A stretch of 64,000 nt of DNA from Phycisphaerae bacterium (lineage in GTDB: Bacteria; Planctomycetota; Phycisphaerae; Phycisphaerales; SM1A02). The first letter of the stretch is position 1. Every line of letters begins with the position of its first letter. The position numbers were made by a program, and so were the translations under genes. Positions 51,988 to 60,876 of the stretch are shown here, piece by piece. Where the stretch lies: positions 1-64,000 of the forward strand of contig PBAX01000012.1 in the NCBI GenBank assembly GCA_002716385.1. Reading direction: 5' to 3'. A model generated the notes under the pieces. It did no database searches. It had not been told where the DNA came from and saw only the letters and a program-made list of their open reading frames with translations.

Positions 51988-54900
51988 TCAGGAGATGCCT
52001 GCATCAGCCACTGGATCGGCATGATGCTGAACGACAGTGGTGTCTTCGTGATCCTTGGGGCGACCGAACCAGAGGAAATAGGACGCCTCACGGATGTCGT
52101 CGAGAATGAGGATTAAGCACGGAAGCATGAGAAGAATCAGAGCGGTTGCGGCGATCAGACCGAAGGCGATCGCGATGGCCATGGGAACGAGGAACTTCGC
52201 CTGGAACGACTGCTCGAGCATCAGTGGCGTCAGTCCAAGCACCGTCGTGATCGTCGTCAGCAGAATCGGCCTCAATCGCATGCCTCCGGCACTGATCAAC
52301 GCCTCTCGAACACCAAGACCTTTCCTCAGTTCCGTCCTGTAGAAGTCCACGAGGATTAGGGAATCGTTCACCACGATGCCGCTGAGCGCAACGAATCCGA
52401 TGATGCTCAGGAAGGTCAGCTCGTAACCAAGCAGCAGATGACCCCAGATGACTCCCACGAGCCCAAATGGGATCGCGGACATGACGGTAAGCGGCAAGCC
52501 ATAGCTGCTGAAGAGCCAGGCCAGGATCAGGTAGATCAGAAGGATGGATGTGATGAGCCCGATCGGAAGACTCTGGAAGGCGTCGCTCTGACTCTCCTGT
52601 CGTCCCTTGAGACTCACGTTCAGATCGGGGAAGTCCTTGCGCCACTGATCGATCGGCAACGACGAAACGACCAGTTCCGGACTGAGCCCGTCGGCCGTTT
52701 CGGCCGTGACGTTCATCGACCGTGTGCGGTTCACCCGCTTGATGGCCGTGTAGCCCGAACCATCCGAGAGATCCGCCACTTCCAGAAGAGGCACGGCATT
52801 GCCTCCACTGCCGATCAGCCACATCTGTTCGATCGCGGCCAGATCGTCATCACCTCCGCCCGAGGACCTCACTCGGACATCGATGTCCTCACGCTCATCA
52901 GAAAACACATGGGCATCGATTCCATAGACCATCCCGCGGACCTGGGACGCGACATCAGAGACCGAGAAGCCAAGCGGCGCCGCCGAAGGCTTGAGTTCAA
53001 TGTGAAGTTCACGCAGACCGTCATCGAGGTCATCGCCGATCTCATCGACACCGTCGAATTTCCTCAGGTCGGCCTTGATCACTTCGGCAAGCGTCATCAT
53101 TCGATCAAGGTCGTCCCCATTGATGCGAATCGTGATGTCCTCCATGATCGGACCGCCGGTCATCTCCATGGTCGTCAGTCGATCGACACCTGGAACCTTG
53201 CCTTCAAGATCCGCCCGGATATTGGTCAAGACGGCCTGAGCGTTGAGATCACGGGTCTCCGCCGGCTCGAGTTCGAGAAAGATCTGCGAGATGTTCGTCG
53301 AGTAGCCCATACCGGCCCCCGACTCCATGCTGGTTGATATGCCCACAAGTGACAGCATCGACTTGATCTCATCCTGCGATCCCGACACCTCCTCGACCAC
53401 CTCGGTGACCCGACGCGTATGGGACATGCCCGTTCCAGGCGGGAGCGTTATGTTCACCGCGACGCTTTCTGCATCGTCACTAGGAAGGAACGTGTATCCA
53501 ACGCGCCCCCCCGCGACCATGCCGATCGAAAACACCAGGATCGCGAAGGCCACCGCCACCGTGAGATAGCGGAAGGCGAGCAGCTTTCTCAGAAGCCGAC
53601 GATAGGCCGGTATGAGACGTTCATACAGCAGTCTGTCCCGCCAACCGCGAAAACCACTGGAACGATCCCTGCTCATTCCGGTCAGGCCGTGCCCCAGATG
53701 TCCGGGCAGCATGCCGAGACATTCAAGCAGACTCATGGCCAACGCAAGCGCCACGACCAGAGGCAGTGCCCCCATGAGATCGCCGACCATGCCCTTGAGG
53801 AACATCAGCGGAAGAAACGCGACGATGCTCGTGAGCACGGTCGCCACGACCGGCCACTGAACCTGAGAGGCGCCGTTGACCGCCGCATCCATAGGCTCGT
53901 CTCCCAGATCGTTGCGAGCCTGGATGTTCTCGGAAACGACGATGGCATCGTCCACGAGCAGTCCGATGACGATGATCAGACCGAACATCGTCAAGAGATT
54001 CAATGTGACGTCCAGGACCTGCATGAGGACCAGCGTGCCGCACATCGCCGTCGTGAGACCGATGCCGACCCAGAACGCGCATTTCCAGTTCAGGAATATC
54101 AGCAGCGTCAGGAACACCAGAATCGCCCCGTAGAACGCGTTCTCCGACAGCAGTGCAAGACGACCTTCCACGAAGCGGGCGAGATCCGTCATCGTGTCCA
54201 GCTGCACGCCCGGAGGCAAGGTGCCCCGCTGCTCGTACCCGAGTTCCCAGGCCTGCTTGATGGTTGGATTCAGGAGTAGATCGAAACTGGAGTGACCATG
54301 CGACTCGCCGCTTCGTCCCTTGACATAGGCGCGGACCATCCTCGCCATGAGCACGATGTCCTGACCACCGATCTTCGAGACAGTGAGGTTCGCAGCCGGC
54401 TTTCCTCCATAGCGGATTCGCACCGGCGAATCGACGAAGGTCTCCGATACCGTCGCCACATCGCCGACCGTCAGCACTTCCCCATCGGGCAGGGCCTTGA
54501 CGACGATGTCGCGGATGGCGGCCGCCTGCTCGGGGACGCCCAGTGTCCGGATGCCGACCGTGCTCCCGGCACTGCGAAGTGAACCACCGGGGACCTCGGC
54601 CAACCATCGGCTGACGGCGTTGCTTACCTGAGGCAGGCTGATCCCGTGTCGTATCAGTTCGCTTGTGTCCGGTTCGACGGCCAGTTCATAGTCACGCACA
54701 CCACCGGTTCTCACCTCGCCCATTCGCGGAAGGCTGCGAAGATCGTCTCGGATGTTCCGAACCGTGCGCTTGAGGACCTCCTCGTCCACGTCCCCATACG
54801 TCAGCAGCATGATCACCGGAAGCTGGCTTTCCATTTCTGTGACGGCGATGTCCTCCGCTTCATCGGGAAGATCCTGAAGGCGATCGATTACGCTCTCGAC

Positions 54901-55224
54901 TTCCTCGACGGCAGCGGACACGTCATCGACCTCGTCATGGAAGGTGACGTCGATGGTCGCCATTCCCTCGGTGATGTTGGTCCTGATCTCGTCGATCTCG
55001 CGCATGCCGGCCAACGCGTCTTCGACCTTGATCGCCATGTTCTCCTCGAGTTCCTCGGGAGAGGCGCCGGGAAGATAGAGACGGACGATGGCACCGCCAG
55101 GTGTCACTTCGGGGAAGAACTGACGCCTCAGGGTCAACGCCGAGATGCAGCCGGCGATCAGGATCGCCACCATGATCAGATTCACCGGCACAATGTTGTT
55201 CACACTGAAACGGGGAAGATTCAC
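51988..55224 (-). CDS. RND (HAE1/AcrB-type) efflux permease
   Basis: Proton-driven inner-membrane efflux transporter. 1078 residues with twelve membrane helices in two six-helix halves and two large periplasmic loops. N-terminal NLPRFSVNNIVPVNLIMVAILIAG begins TM1. The proton relay Asp425-Asp426 lies in GLLVDDAIVVSENIQ, the AcrB D407/D408 pair. The second half repeats with FVALSGIVVNDSLILVDF. It starts at GTG 55224, overlapping the adaptor stop (GTGA). The outer-membrane channel is not next. Which compounds it exports is unknown. Confidence 0.93.
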   Translation of the reverse strand: MNLPRFSVNNIVPVNLIMVAILIAGCISALTLRRQFFPEVTPGGAIVRLYLPGASPEELEENMAIKVEDALAGMREIDEIRTNITEGMATIDVTFHDEVDDVSAAVEEVESVIDRLQDLPDEAEDIAVTEMESQLPVIMLLTYGDVDEEVLKRTVRNIRDDLRSLPRMGEVRTGGVRDYELAVEPDTSELIRHGISLPQVSNAVSRWLAEVPGGSLRSAGSTVGIRTLGVPEQAAAIRDIVVKALPDGEVLTVGDVATVSETFVDSPVRIRYGGKPAANLTVSKIGGQDIVLMARMVRAYVKGRSGESHGHSSFDLLLNPTIKQAWELGYEQRGTLPPGVQLDTMTDLARFVEGRLALLSENAFYGAILVFLTLLIFLNWKCAFWVGIGLTTAMCGTLVLMQVLDVTLNLLTMFGLIIVIGLLVDDAIVVSENIQARNDLGDEPMDAAVNGASQVQWPVVATVLTSIVAFLPLMFLKGMVGDLMGALPLVVALALAMSLLECLGMLPGHLGHGLTGMSRDRSSGFRGWRDRLLYERLIPAYRRLLRKLLAFRYLTVAVAFAILVFSIGMVAGGRVGYTFLPSDDAESVAVNITLPPGTGMSHTRRVTEVVEEVSGSQDEIKSMLSLVGISTSMESGAGMGYSTNISQIFLELEPAETRDLNAQAVLTNIRADLEGKVPGVDRLTTMEMTGGPIMEDITIRINGDDLDRMMTLAEVIKADLRKFDGVDEIGDDLDDGLRELHIELKPSAAPLGFSVSDVASQVRGMVYGIDAHVFSDEREDIDVRVRSSGGGDDDLAAIEQMWLIGSGGNAVPLLEVADLSDGSGYTAIKRVNRTRSMNVTAETADGLSPELVVSSLPIDQWRKDFPDLNVSLKGRQESQSDAFQSLPIGLITSILLIYLILAWLFSSYGLPLTVMSAIPFGLVGVIWGHLLLGYELTFLSIIGFVALSGIVVNDSLILVDFYRTELRKGLGVREALISAGGMRLRPILLTTITTVLGLTPLMLEQSFQAKFLVPMAIAIAFGLIAATALILLMLPCLILILDDIREASYFLWFGRPKDHEDTTVVQHHADPVADAGIS

Positions 55225-56549
55225 TGGCCATCACCTCTGGAGTCGTGATGCACGCTTGCCAGGGAGTCCTTGACCGCAATGGCCTCGACCCGCATGCCGT
55301 CGGTCATGGTCCTGGATGGCGAAAGGATTATCAGCTCGCCTTCCTGCAACGGCTCTTCCAGAACAACCCAGTCCCGATCGGGAACCGAGAACTCGTGGTA
55401 TTCACCAGTGATGGGATAGCGAATGCTCACCGGCACACTGGTGACGATGCCATCACGCACGACCAGTAGACGATCCTTGCGAACGCTTCGTCTTGGAACA
55501 ATCCAGGCATCGGCACCGTCCCCCGCGGAGACATCGCCCTGCAGGAAGGCGCCCGGAGGCAGATGGAGATCACCGGTCATCTGCTGATTGACCTCGGCAT
55601 ACACACGCATGGTCCTGCTGGACGGATCGTCTTCGGGCGACAGTCGAGCGACGTGGGCCGTCCAGGTCCTCTTTCGAGAACCGGTCGTCGACAGTTCAAC
55701 CGGATTGCCGACCGAGATGTCGACCCGTGCCGAGGCCGGTAGGCCAAGCGGCACCTCGATAGAACGTGGGTCAATGATTCTGGCAACACGCGCACCTGCG
55801 GTGAGACTCTCTCCCTGACTGACATCGATTCGTTCGATGAAGCCGTCGATCGGGCTGATGATCGCACAACGATCGACACGCTCCTGCGCGATTCTGGCGG
55901 AGGCGGTTTCGCGGTGCAGCTGGGCCTGGAGCCCCAGCCGTCTTGTCGCCAGTCGATCGAGATCCTCCTGGGCCCGCAGCAAGACCTGCTCCGCCGCGAG
56001 CACCTGTTTCTGAATCTGATCGGCCTCGCGTGGCATGGCCGCTTCCTTTCGGACCGCTTCCTGCACGCGTTCGTACTCGCGACGAACCAGTTCGAGATCC
56101 TGCTGGGTGATTTCGAGATTCTGACTGGAGGCGCCCTCTTCGACATCCAGTGATTTCAACTGCGCCTCGATATCCGCGATGCGTTGCTTCGCCATGGTCA
56201 GCTCTTCGCGGAAATCGGTCGCATCAAGTTCCATGAGCACATCGCCGGCGGTCACCGCATTACCAGCGCGGCTTTCAGCGGGCAGACGAGTGACGGTCGA
56301 AGACACTCTTGCGGGGACATCGGCGTCCTCGATGGCACGGGCCACTCCGTAGCCTGTGTACTGACGAGCGACCTGAACCGGTCTCGATTCGAGGACCAGA
56401 ACAGTACGCCCAGCGGTTGGTTCATCGCTCACCCCGGCACTGGGAGCGGTCCGGACGAGCCAGAAGGCCGATGCGAAGGCCAGCGCAATCAATCCGACCC
56501 CTACCGCAAATCGGGTCAACCACATGATCAGAATGTTGGGCTTGCTCAT
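55221..56549 (-). CDS. RND efflux periplasmic adaptor (membrane fusion protein)
   Basis: Links the RND pump to an outer-membrane channel. About 442 residues from ATG 56549. Frames from ATG 56615 or GTG 56618 would add a 22-23-residue cytoplasmic tail. One N-terminal membrane helix (TRFAVGVGLIALAFASAFWLV) is followed by the lipoyl-type, helical-hairpin (QKQVLAAEQVLLRAQEDLDRLATRRLGLQ) and beta-barrel domains (IISPIDGFIERIDVSQGESLTAGA, GNPVELSTTGSRKRTWTA). It is divergent from gatC across 130 bases. The stop overlaps the permease start. Confidence 0.9.
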   Translation of the reverse strand: MSKPNILIMWLTRFAVGVGLIALAFASAFWLVRTAPSAGVSDEPTAGRTVLVLESRPVQVARQYTGYGVARAIEDADVPARVSSTVTRLPAESRAGNAVTAGDVLMELDATDFREELTMAKQRIADIEAQLKSLDVEEGASSQNLEITQQDLELVRREYERVQEAVRKEAAMPREADQIQKQVLAAEQVLLRAQEDLDRLATRRLGLQAQLHRETASARIAQERVDRCAIISPIDGFIERIDVSQGESLTAGARVARIIDPRSIEVPLGLPASARVDISVGNPVELSTTGSRKRTWTAHVARLSPEDDPSSRTMRVYAEVNQQMTGDLHLPPGAFLQGDVSAGDGADAWIVPRRSVRKDRLLVVRDGIVTSVPVSIRYPITGEYHEFSVPDRDWVVLEEPLQEGELIILSPSRTMTDGMRVEAIAVKDSLASVHHDSRGDGQ

Positions 56550-56679
56550 TTTCGGGGACGCCTGGAGGCCATGGGAGGAGGTTTCGGGGGCTTGCAGCCC
56601 TTCAGGGTATGCCATCACTTCGGGTAGATCGAGCCGAGATCCTTACAGATCTGCCCGAGAGTGGTATTGTTCGCCCTCC

Positions 56680-57003
56680 ATGAATGATTCAAGCAGCCCC
56701 AAATTGACTCTGGATGAGACCCGCCACGTGGCCAAACTGGCCAGACTTCGACTCTCCGAGGAGGAGCTGGAAGCCTGCCGCCACGATCTGGTCGCCATCC
56801 TCGACCATGTGGCCACTCTTGGAAGTCTGGATCTTGAGGGGGTCGAGCCCATGGCCCATCCAGGCGATCGAACGAATCGAATCGATCCCGATACACCGGT
56901 CGAATCGCTGACTCAGGATCAGGTGCTGGCCATGGCCCCCGCCACCGAGGGCCCGTTCATCGCCGTACCCAAGGTGCTTGGTGCCGAAGGAGATTCGGCA
57001 TGA
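56680..57003 (+). CDS. gatC: aspartyl/glutamyl-tRNA amidotransferase subunit C
   Basis: 107-residue subunit holding GatA and GatB together in the enzyme that converts mischarged Glu-tRNA(Gln) or Asp-tRNA(Asn) to the correct amide. ATG 56680 gives the family start and LTLDETRHVAKLARLRLSEEELEACRHDL, the conserved region MEPMAHP-type VEPMAHPGDRTNRID follows, and LTQDQVLAMAP ends it. The longer frame to 56524 is rejected. The stop overlaps gatA (ATGA). gatB is not present in the window. Confidence 0.94.
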   Translation: MNDSSSPKLTLDETRHVAKLARLRLSEEELEACRHDLVAILDHVATLGSLDLEGVEPMAHPGDRTNRIDPDTPVESLTQDQVLAMAPATEGPFIAVPKVLGAEGDSA

Positions 57004-58466
57004 GCAGTCATCCAGGCGTCGTTGAAACAGCTCGACTCGTTCGCGAAGGCAAGGCCACCGCATGCGAGATGCTCAGTCAATGCATCGATCGAATCAAATC
57101 CGGCGACTCGGAAACCCGGGCGTTCATGCGGGTCGATGAGGAATCCGCTCGCGATCAGGCACAGGCCGTCGACGCGGCCCTCGCCGCGGGCAGCGAACCA
57201 GGTCCGTTGGCAGGCGTTCCCATCGCCATCAAGGACAACATCGTGATGGAGGGTCGCGAGACGAACTGCGGCTCGCGCATTCTCGAAGGCTTCGTGAGCC
57301 CCTATGAAAGCACCGCCACCCAACGACTCCGGGAAGCCGGCGCCGTTCTGGTCGGAACAGTCCGATGCGATGAATTCGCCATGGGTTCATCAACTGAACA
57401 TTGCGCCTATGGAACGGTTGGCAACCCATGGGCCACCGATCATGTGCCCGGCGGCTCATCCGGTGGAAGCGCCGCCGCGGTGGCACAGGGACTGGTACCG
57501 GCCGCACTGGGATCCGATACCGGAGGTTCGATTCGTCAACCCGCTGCCCTCTGTGGAGTCACGGGATTGAAGCCGAGCTATGGACGGGTCAGTCGCTGGG
57601 GTCTGGTCGCCTTCGGCTCGAGCCTCGACTGCATCGGACCACTCACACGATCCGTGGAGGATTCCGCGGCCATCCTGAATGTCATCGCCGGACCGGACAA
57701 GCATGATTCGACCTCATTGGATTCCGCGCCTCCCGACTATCTGTCGGGACTGGCCGACGAGAAACCACTGGTGATCGGCATTCCCCGCCAGCACCGACAC
57801 GAAGCCAATGATCCAGCCGTCGAGGCAGCCGTCGAGGAGGCCAGAACCGCGCTTGCATCGAAAGGCGCCACGTTCATCGATGTCGATCTCGAGATGACCG
57901 ATCATGGCATCGCCACCTACTACGTCGTCGCGACCGCCGAGGCTTCCAGCAATCTTGCCCGCTTCGATGGCATTCGATACGGCCGTCGTGCCCAAAGCCA
58001 ACCTGGCGAATCGCTTGACGACCTCTATGCAAGATCCAGAGGAGAAGGCTTCGGCCCGGAAGTCCGGCGACGCATAATGCTCGGCACCTACGTCCTCAGT
58101 GCCGGCTACTACGACGCCTTCTACAAGAAGGCATTGCAGGCCAGACGTGTGATCCACGACGAATACCGGTCGGTCTTCGAGAAATGCGATCTGCTGCTGG
58201 GACCCACCACCGCCGAGCCCGCATTCAAGATCGGTTCAATTGCCGATCCGATCACGATGTATCTCTGCGACCGGTACACCGTCGGCGCGAACATCGCCGG
58301 TATCCCCGCCATCTCCATTCCAGGGGGATTCAAGGAAGCCGGTGGCCTGAAGCTGCCCGTGGGCATCCAGCTGCAGGCGCCTTTCCTGGGCGAACCGGAC
58401 CTGCTGCGTACCGCCCACATGCTTCAGCAGATGAGCAGCCACCATCTGGCTTCACCGGTCGGTTGA
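57000..58466 (+). CDS. gatA: aspartyl/glutamyl-tRNA amidotransferase subunit A
   Basis: Amidase-signature enzyme that releases ammonia from glutamine for tRNA-dependent amidation. 488 residues. The catalytic triad is Lys78 in PIAIKDNIV, the cis-Ser in GGSSGGSAAA (about 153) and Ser177 in GSDTGGSIRQ. Further landmarks are TGLKPSYGRVSRWG and GPTTAEPAF. Coupled to gatC by ATGA. Its 3' end overlaps the convergent DUF4091 gene by 15 bases. Confidence 0.96.
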   Translation: MSSHPGVVETARLVREGKATACEMLSQCIDRIKSGDSETRAFMRVDEESARDQAQAVDAALAAGSEPGPLAGVPIAIKDNIVMEGRETNCGSRILEGFVSPYESTATQRLREAGAVLVGTVRCDEFAMGSSTEHCAYGTVGNPWATDHVPGGSSGGSAAAVAQGLVPAALGSDTGGSIRQPAALCGVTGLKPSYGRVSRWGLVAFGSSLDCIGPLTRSVEDSAAILNVIAGPDKHDSTSLDSAPPDYLSGLADEKPLVIGIPRQHRHEANDPAVEAAVEEARTALASKGATFIDVDLEMTDHGIATYYVVATAEASSNLARFDGIRYGRRAQSQPGESLDDLYARSRGEGFGPEVRRRIMLGTYVLSAGYYDAFYKKALQARRVIHDEYRSVFEKCDLLLGPTTAEPAFKIGSIADPITMYLCDRYTVGANIAGIPAISIPGGFKEAGGLKLPVGIQLQAPFLGEPDLLRTAHMLQQMSSHHLASPVG

Positions 58467-60095
58467 TGATTCCGGTCGAGCAGCCTGACTGAACAGTTCC
58501 GCACGTACGGATCGGTAGGCCTCCACATCCGGCTCCCAATCGTCGTAGCCGCGGAAGATCCGGCCCACGATCGCCTCCGCCGCCTGTGGATCCCTGCGCT
58601 TCAACGACTTCAACGCCGCAAGATCCTCCATGCCGATCCGCTGAGCCTCCAGCCTGGTGCTCGACCATGGCCCATCCGGCCCGGGAAAGACGACATGGGT
58701 ATCGCCTGCCGGAAGCTTGTTCGTCGTGTTGGGCATCGCCGGATGATCGACCACCGATTGCTCGAAGGGGTCGGCCTTGTAATGGTTGAGTCCCCAGTGC
58801 AGGAATCCCTCCACGTCGAATCGTTCGGCTGCCCATGCAAAGTAGACGGAACGCAATCGTTCCTGATCCATCAATCTGTTCAGCCACGGTCCGCCGGGAA
58901 CAAGACATACATAGGTCCAGACCTCGTCCCCCTCAGCCTGTCGCTCGAGGAAGAATTCGCGATTCTCCTGGTACTTGTGGACCTGAGGACACCAGATGTC
59001 GACGGCCCCGATCAACTCTCTCGACATGGTGGCCTCGATGATGGGAACACCGGGGATCGACTGCCGCAACTGCGATGACAGTGCGCCATAGGCCCCTGCA
59101 TTGACGTCGGTCGGCTCATCCGCGATGTGCTGAACCCATGCGCCCATCCAGCCGCGTTCCTTCATGAAACGCTGGAGCTGGCCGGCCAACTCCCCAAGGG
59201 ACCGCAACCCTTCCTTGGATTCGGCCGGCACTCCCGGAATCGACAATTCCAGTGTCGGGCTGGACCAGTCTCCACCGGGCCGCCGGGCGATCGGTGCCCC
59301 TTCGATGCGTACGAGTCCAGCGTCGAAGAAGATTCTTATGTATCGATCCAGCCTCGGCTCGTTCAACGTCCAGCCGTCTCCCGTTCGCTCGAAGAAATCC
59401 GGCCAACGCATCCAGAACGTGTTCTGTCCGGACCGAGCCATGAGTCGGGCGTACTGCTCGAGTATCGGCCAGAACGAATCGGACCAGAGCACCACGTCGT
59501 GCCGCTTGGCGATCTCCGACGGGCTGAACCAGTTGGTGTATCCAAACGAATCCAATGAGCCAGCCTCCGGCTTCCAGTCATGGACATTGATCCTCCATGG
59601 CAGACTGATGGTCTGCTCTCCATCATGCAGGACAAGCCGGATGTCCTTTGGACCTGGCGATGCCGGGAGATACTCCAGCCTGAACGCGAGAGGGCCTTCG
59701 CCCCGCTCCAGATTCACGGTCGCCTCGTTCACATCAAGTGGCTCGATGGCCTCGTAGATTCGAAATGGCGCTCTTCGAATGACATGGGGATTGAGGTCAC
59801 CCTTGAATTGCTCGGTCCGGCTGTCGAGACCGGTGTTCTCCTCCACCGGAACATCATGAAGCCTGTATATCGATATGCCCGCGACAGGCCGACCTGCCCC
59901 GTCCTCGACCGCCAGTCGCGTCGGGTTGAATACAGATCGATCGATGAGCATGTGCACACCGGCGGGCACCTCAACAGCCGCATCGCCGACCCAGGCCATG
60001 GAACCATCGGCGAGCGATGAGTCGGGATACAGAGGCTCGAGTTCATCGAAGAACGCCGCCTGCCCGAGAACCAACAGGATGAATTGAATGATCAC
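58452..60095 (-). CDS. exported DUF4091 / GH123-like glycoside hydrolase
   Basis: 547 residues with a short hydrophobic signal (MIIQFILLVLGQAAFF). An N-terminal beta domain of about 180 residues precedes a TIM barrel with GQNTFWMRWPDFFERTG. An acid-containing motif HIADEPTDV is typical of retaining or GH123-like hydrolases using substrate assistance. The C-terminus GDTHVVFPGPDGPWSSTRLEAQRIGMEDLAAL matches DUF4091. Polysaccharide or N-acetylhexosamine degradation is a reasonable expectation, and the substrate is not determined. A lipoprotein gene lies 33 bases upstream on the same strand. Confidence 0.83.
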   Translation of the reverse strand: MIIQFILLVLGQAAFFDELEPLYPDSSLADGSMAWVGDAAVEVPAGVHMLIDRSVFNPTRLAVEDGAGRPVAGISIYRLHDVPVEENTGLDSRTEQFKGDLNPHVIRRAPFRIYEAIEPLDVNEATVNLERGEGPLAFRLEYLPASPGPKDIRLVLHDGEQTISLPWRINVHDWKPEAGSLDSFGYTNWFSPSEIAKRHDVVLWSDSFWPILEQYARLMARSGQNTFWMRWPDFFERTGDGWTLNEPRLDRYIRIFFDAGLVRIEGAPIARRPGGDWSSPTLELSIPGVPAESKEGLRSLGELAGQLQRFMKERGWMGAWVQHIADEPTDVNAGAYGALSSQLRQSIPGVPIIEATMSRELIGAVDIWCPQVHKYQENREFFLERQAEGDEVWTYVCLVPGGPWLNRLMDQERLRSVYFAWAAERFDVEGFLHWGLNHYKADPFEQSVVDHPAMPNTTNKLPAGDTHVVFPGPDGPWSSTRLEAQRIGMEDLAALKSLKRRDPQAAEAIVGRIFRGYDDWEPDVEAYRSVRAELFSQAARPESSTDR

Positions 60096-60128
60096 GGTTC
60101 GAGTATACGACGCTGATCTGACGCTCGA

Positions 60129-60743
60129 CTACTCGACGGAGTCCGAGCCTCTGGTCATCGGGGTGACCACGCTTCGCGGGGTCATCCTGATCTCATACGG
60201 TGCGAGACGCCTGATGCGTCCGTATTTTCGTATGGACTCCACGACACGGCGCTCAATGTCACGAGCAACGCGCTGGTTCCGTATACGGAAGGGATCCGGT
60301 CCGATGATCGCCTCCACGGCCACACCTGGAGCCTGCTCGATTCTTCTGACCGTGATTCTGGCCGGCCAGGAATGCGAATCGACCAGATAGAACATCTGCT
60401 CCTTGTCGGAGACGGTCACTGTCTGCGTGATGGCCATCTCCAGCTCGGGAACCGCAACGGCATGCGTGACGGCATCCCTGATGGTCTTCCATCGAACACC
60501 ATCGGCCGGAAGCAGATCCAGTGGGACGATCGGCTCTCTGGGCGCCTCTCTGGCGAGGGTCTCGAGCAAATCCTTGGTCTGGGTGGCCTGAGATGTGGTG
60601 AATACATAGTTGGATGCCGGAGCCGGCGGTGGACCGGATTGACACCCGGGGACCATGATGATCATCAGAAACAGCAAAAACAGCCCTGAGAGCCCGTTGA
60701 AGGGCCCATGGGTTGACTCAGGCTGTGGCTCGGAGATCATCAT
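60129..60743 (-). CDS. lipoprotein of unknown function
   Basis: 204 residues from ATG 60743 (or 60740). The frame runs to 61160 but is antisense to pgpH in that part, so the longer version is rejected. The hydrophobic stretch ends IIMVPGC with Cys34 as lipid anchor. After a short Pro-rich linker a single globular region follows, with VRWKTIRDAVTHAVAVPELEMAITQTVTV and a long basic/Arg segment near the C-terminus (NQRVARDIERRVVESIRKYGRIRRLAPYEIR). No family is recognised. It precedes the DUF4091 gene and is divergent from pgpH across 133 bases. Confidence 0.72.
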   Translation of the reverse strand: MMISEPQPESTHGPFNGLSGLFLLFLMIIMVPGCQSGPPPAPASNYVFTTSQATQTKDLLETLAREAPREPIVPLDLLPADGVRWKTIRDAVTHAVAVPELEMAITQTVTVSDKEQMFYLVDSHSWPARITVRRIEQAPGVAVEAIIGPDPFRIRNQRVARDIERRVVESIRKYGRIRRLAPYEIRMTPRSVVTPMTRGSDSVE

Positions 60744-60876
60744 GCCGACTTGCCACCACACTACCACGTGGCCCTGAACGCTGTCACCGGCAAGACATGC
60801 TGGATATGAAGAGAAATGGACCGATAGAAGAAGACGATTCTCGATTCCTAAAGACCGAACTGGACCCCTCCTCAAC

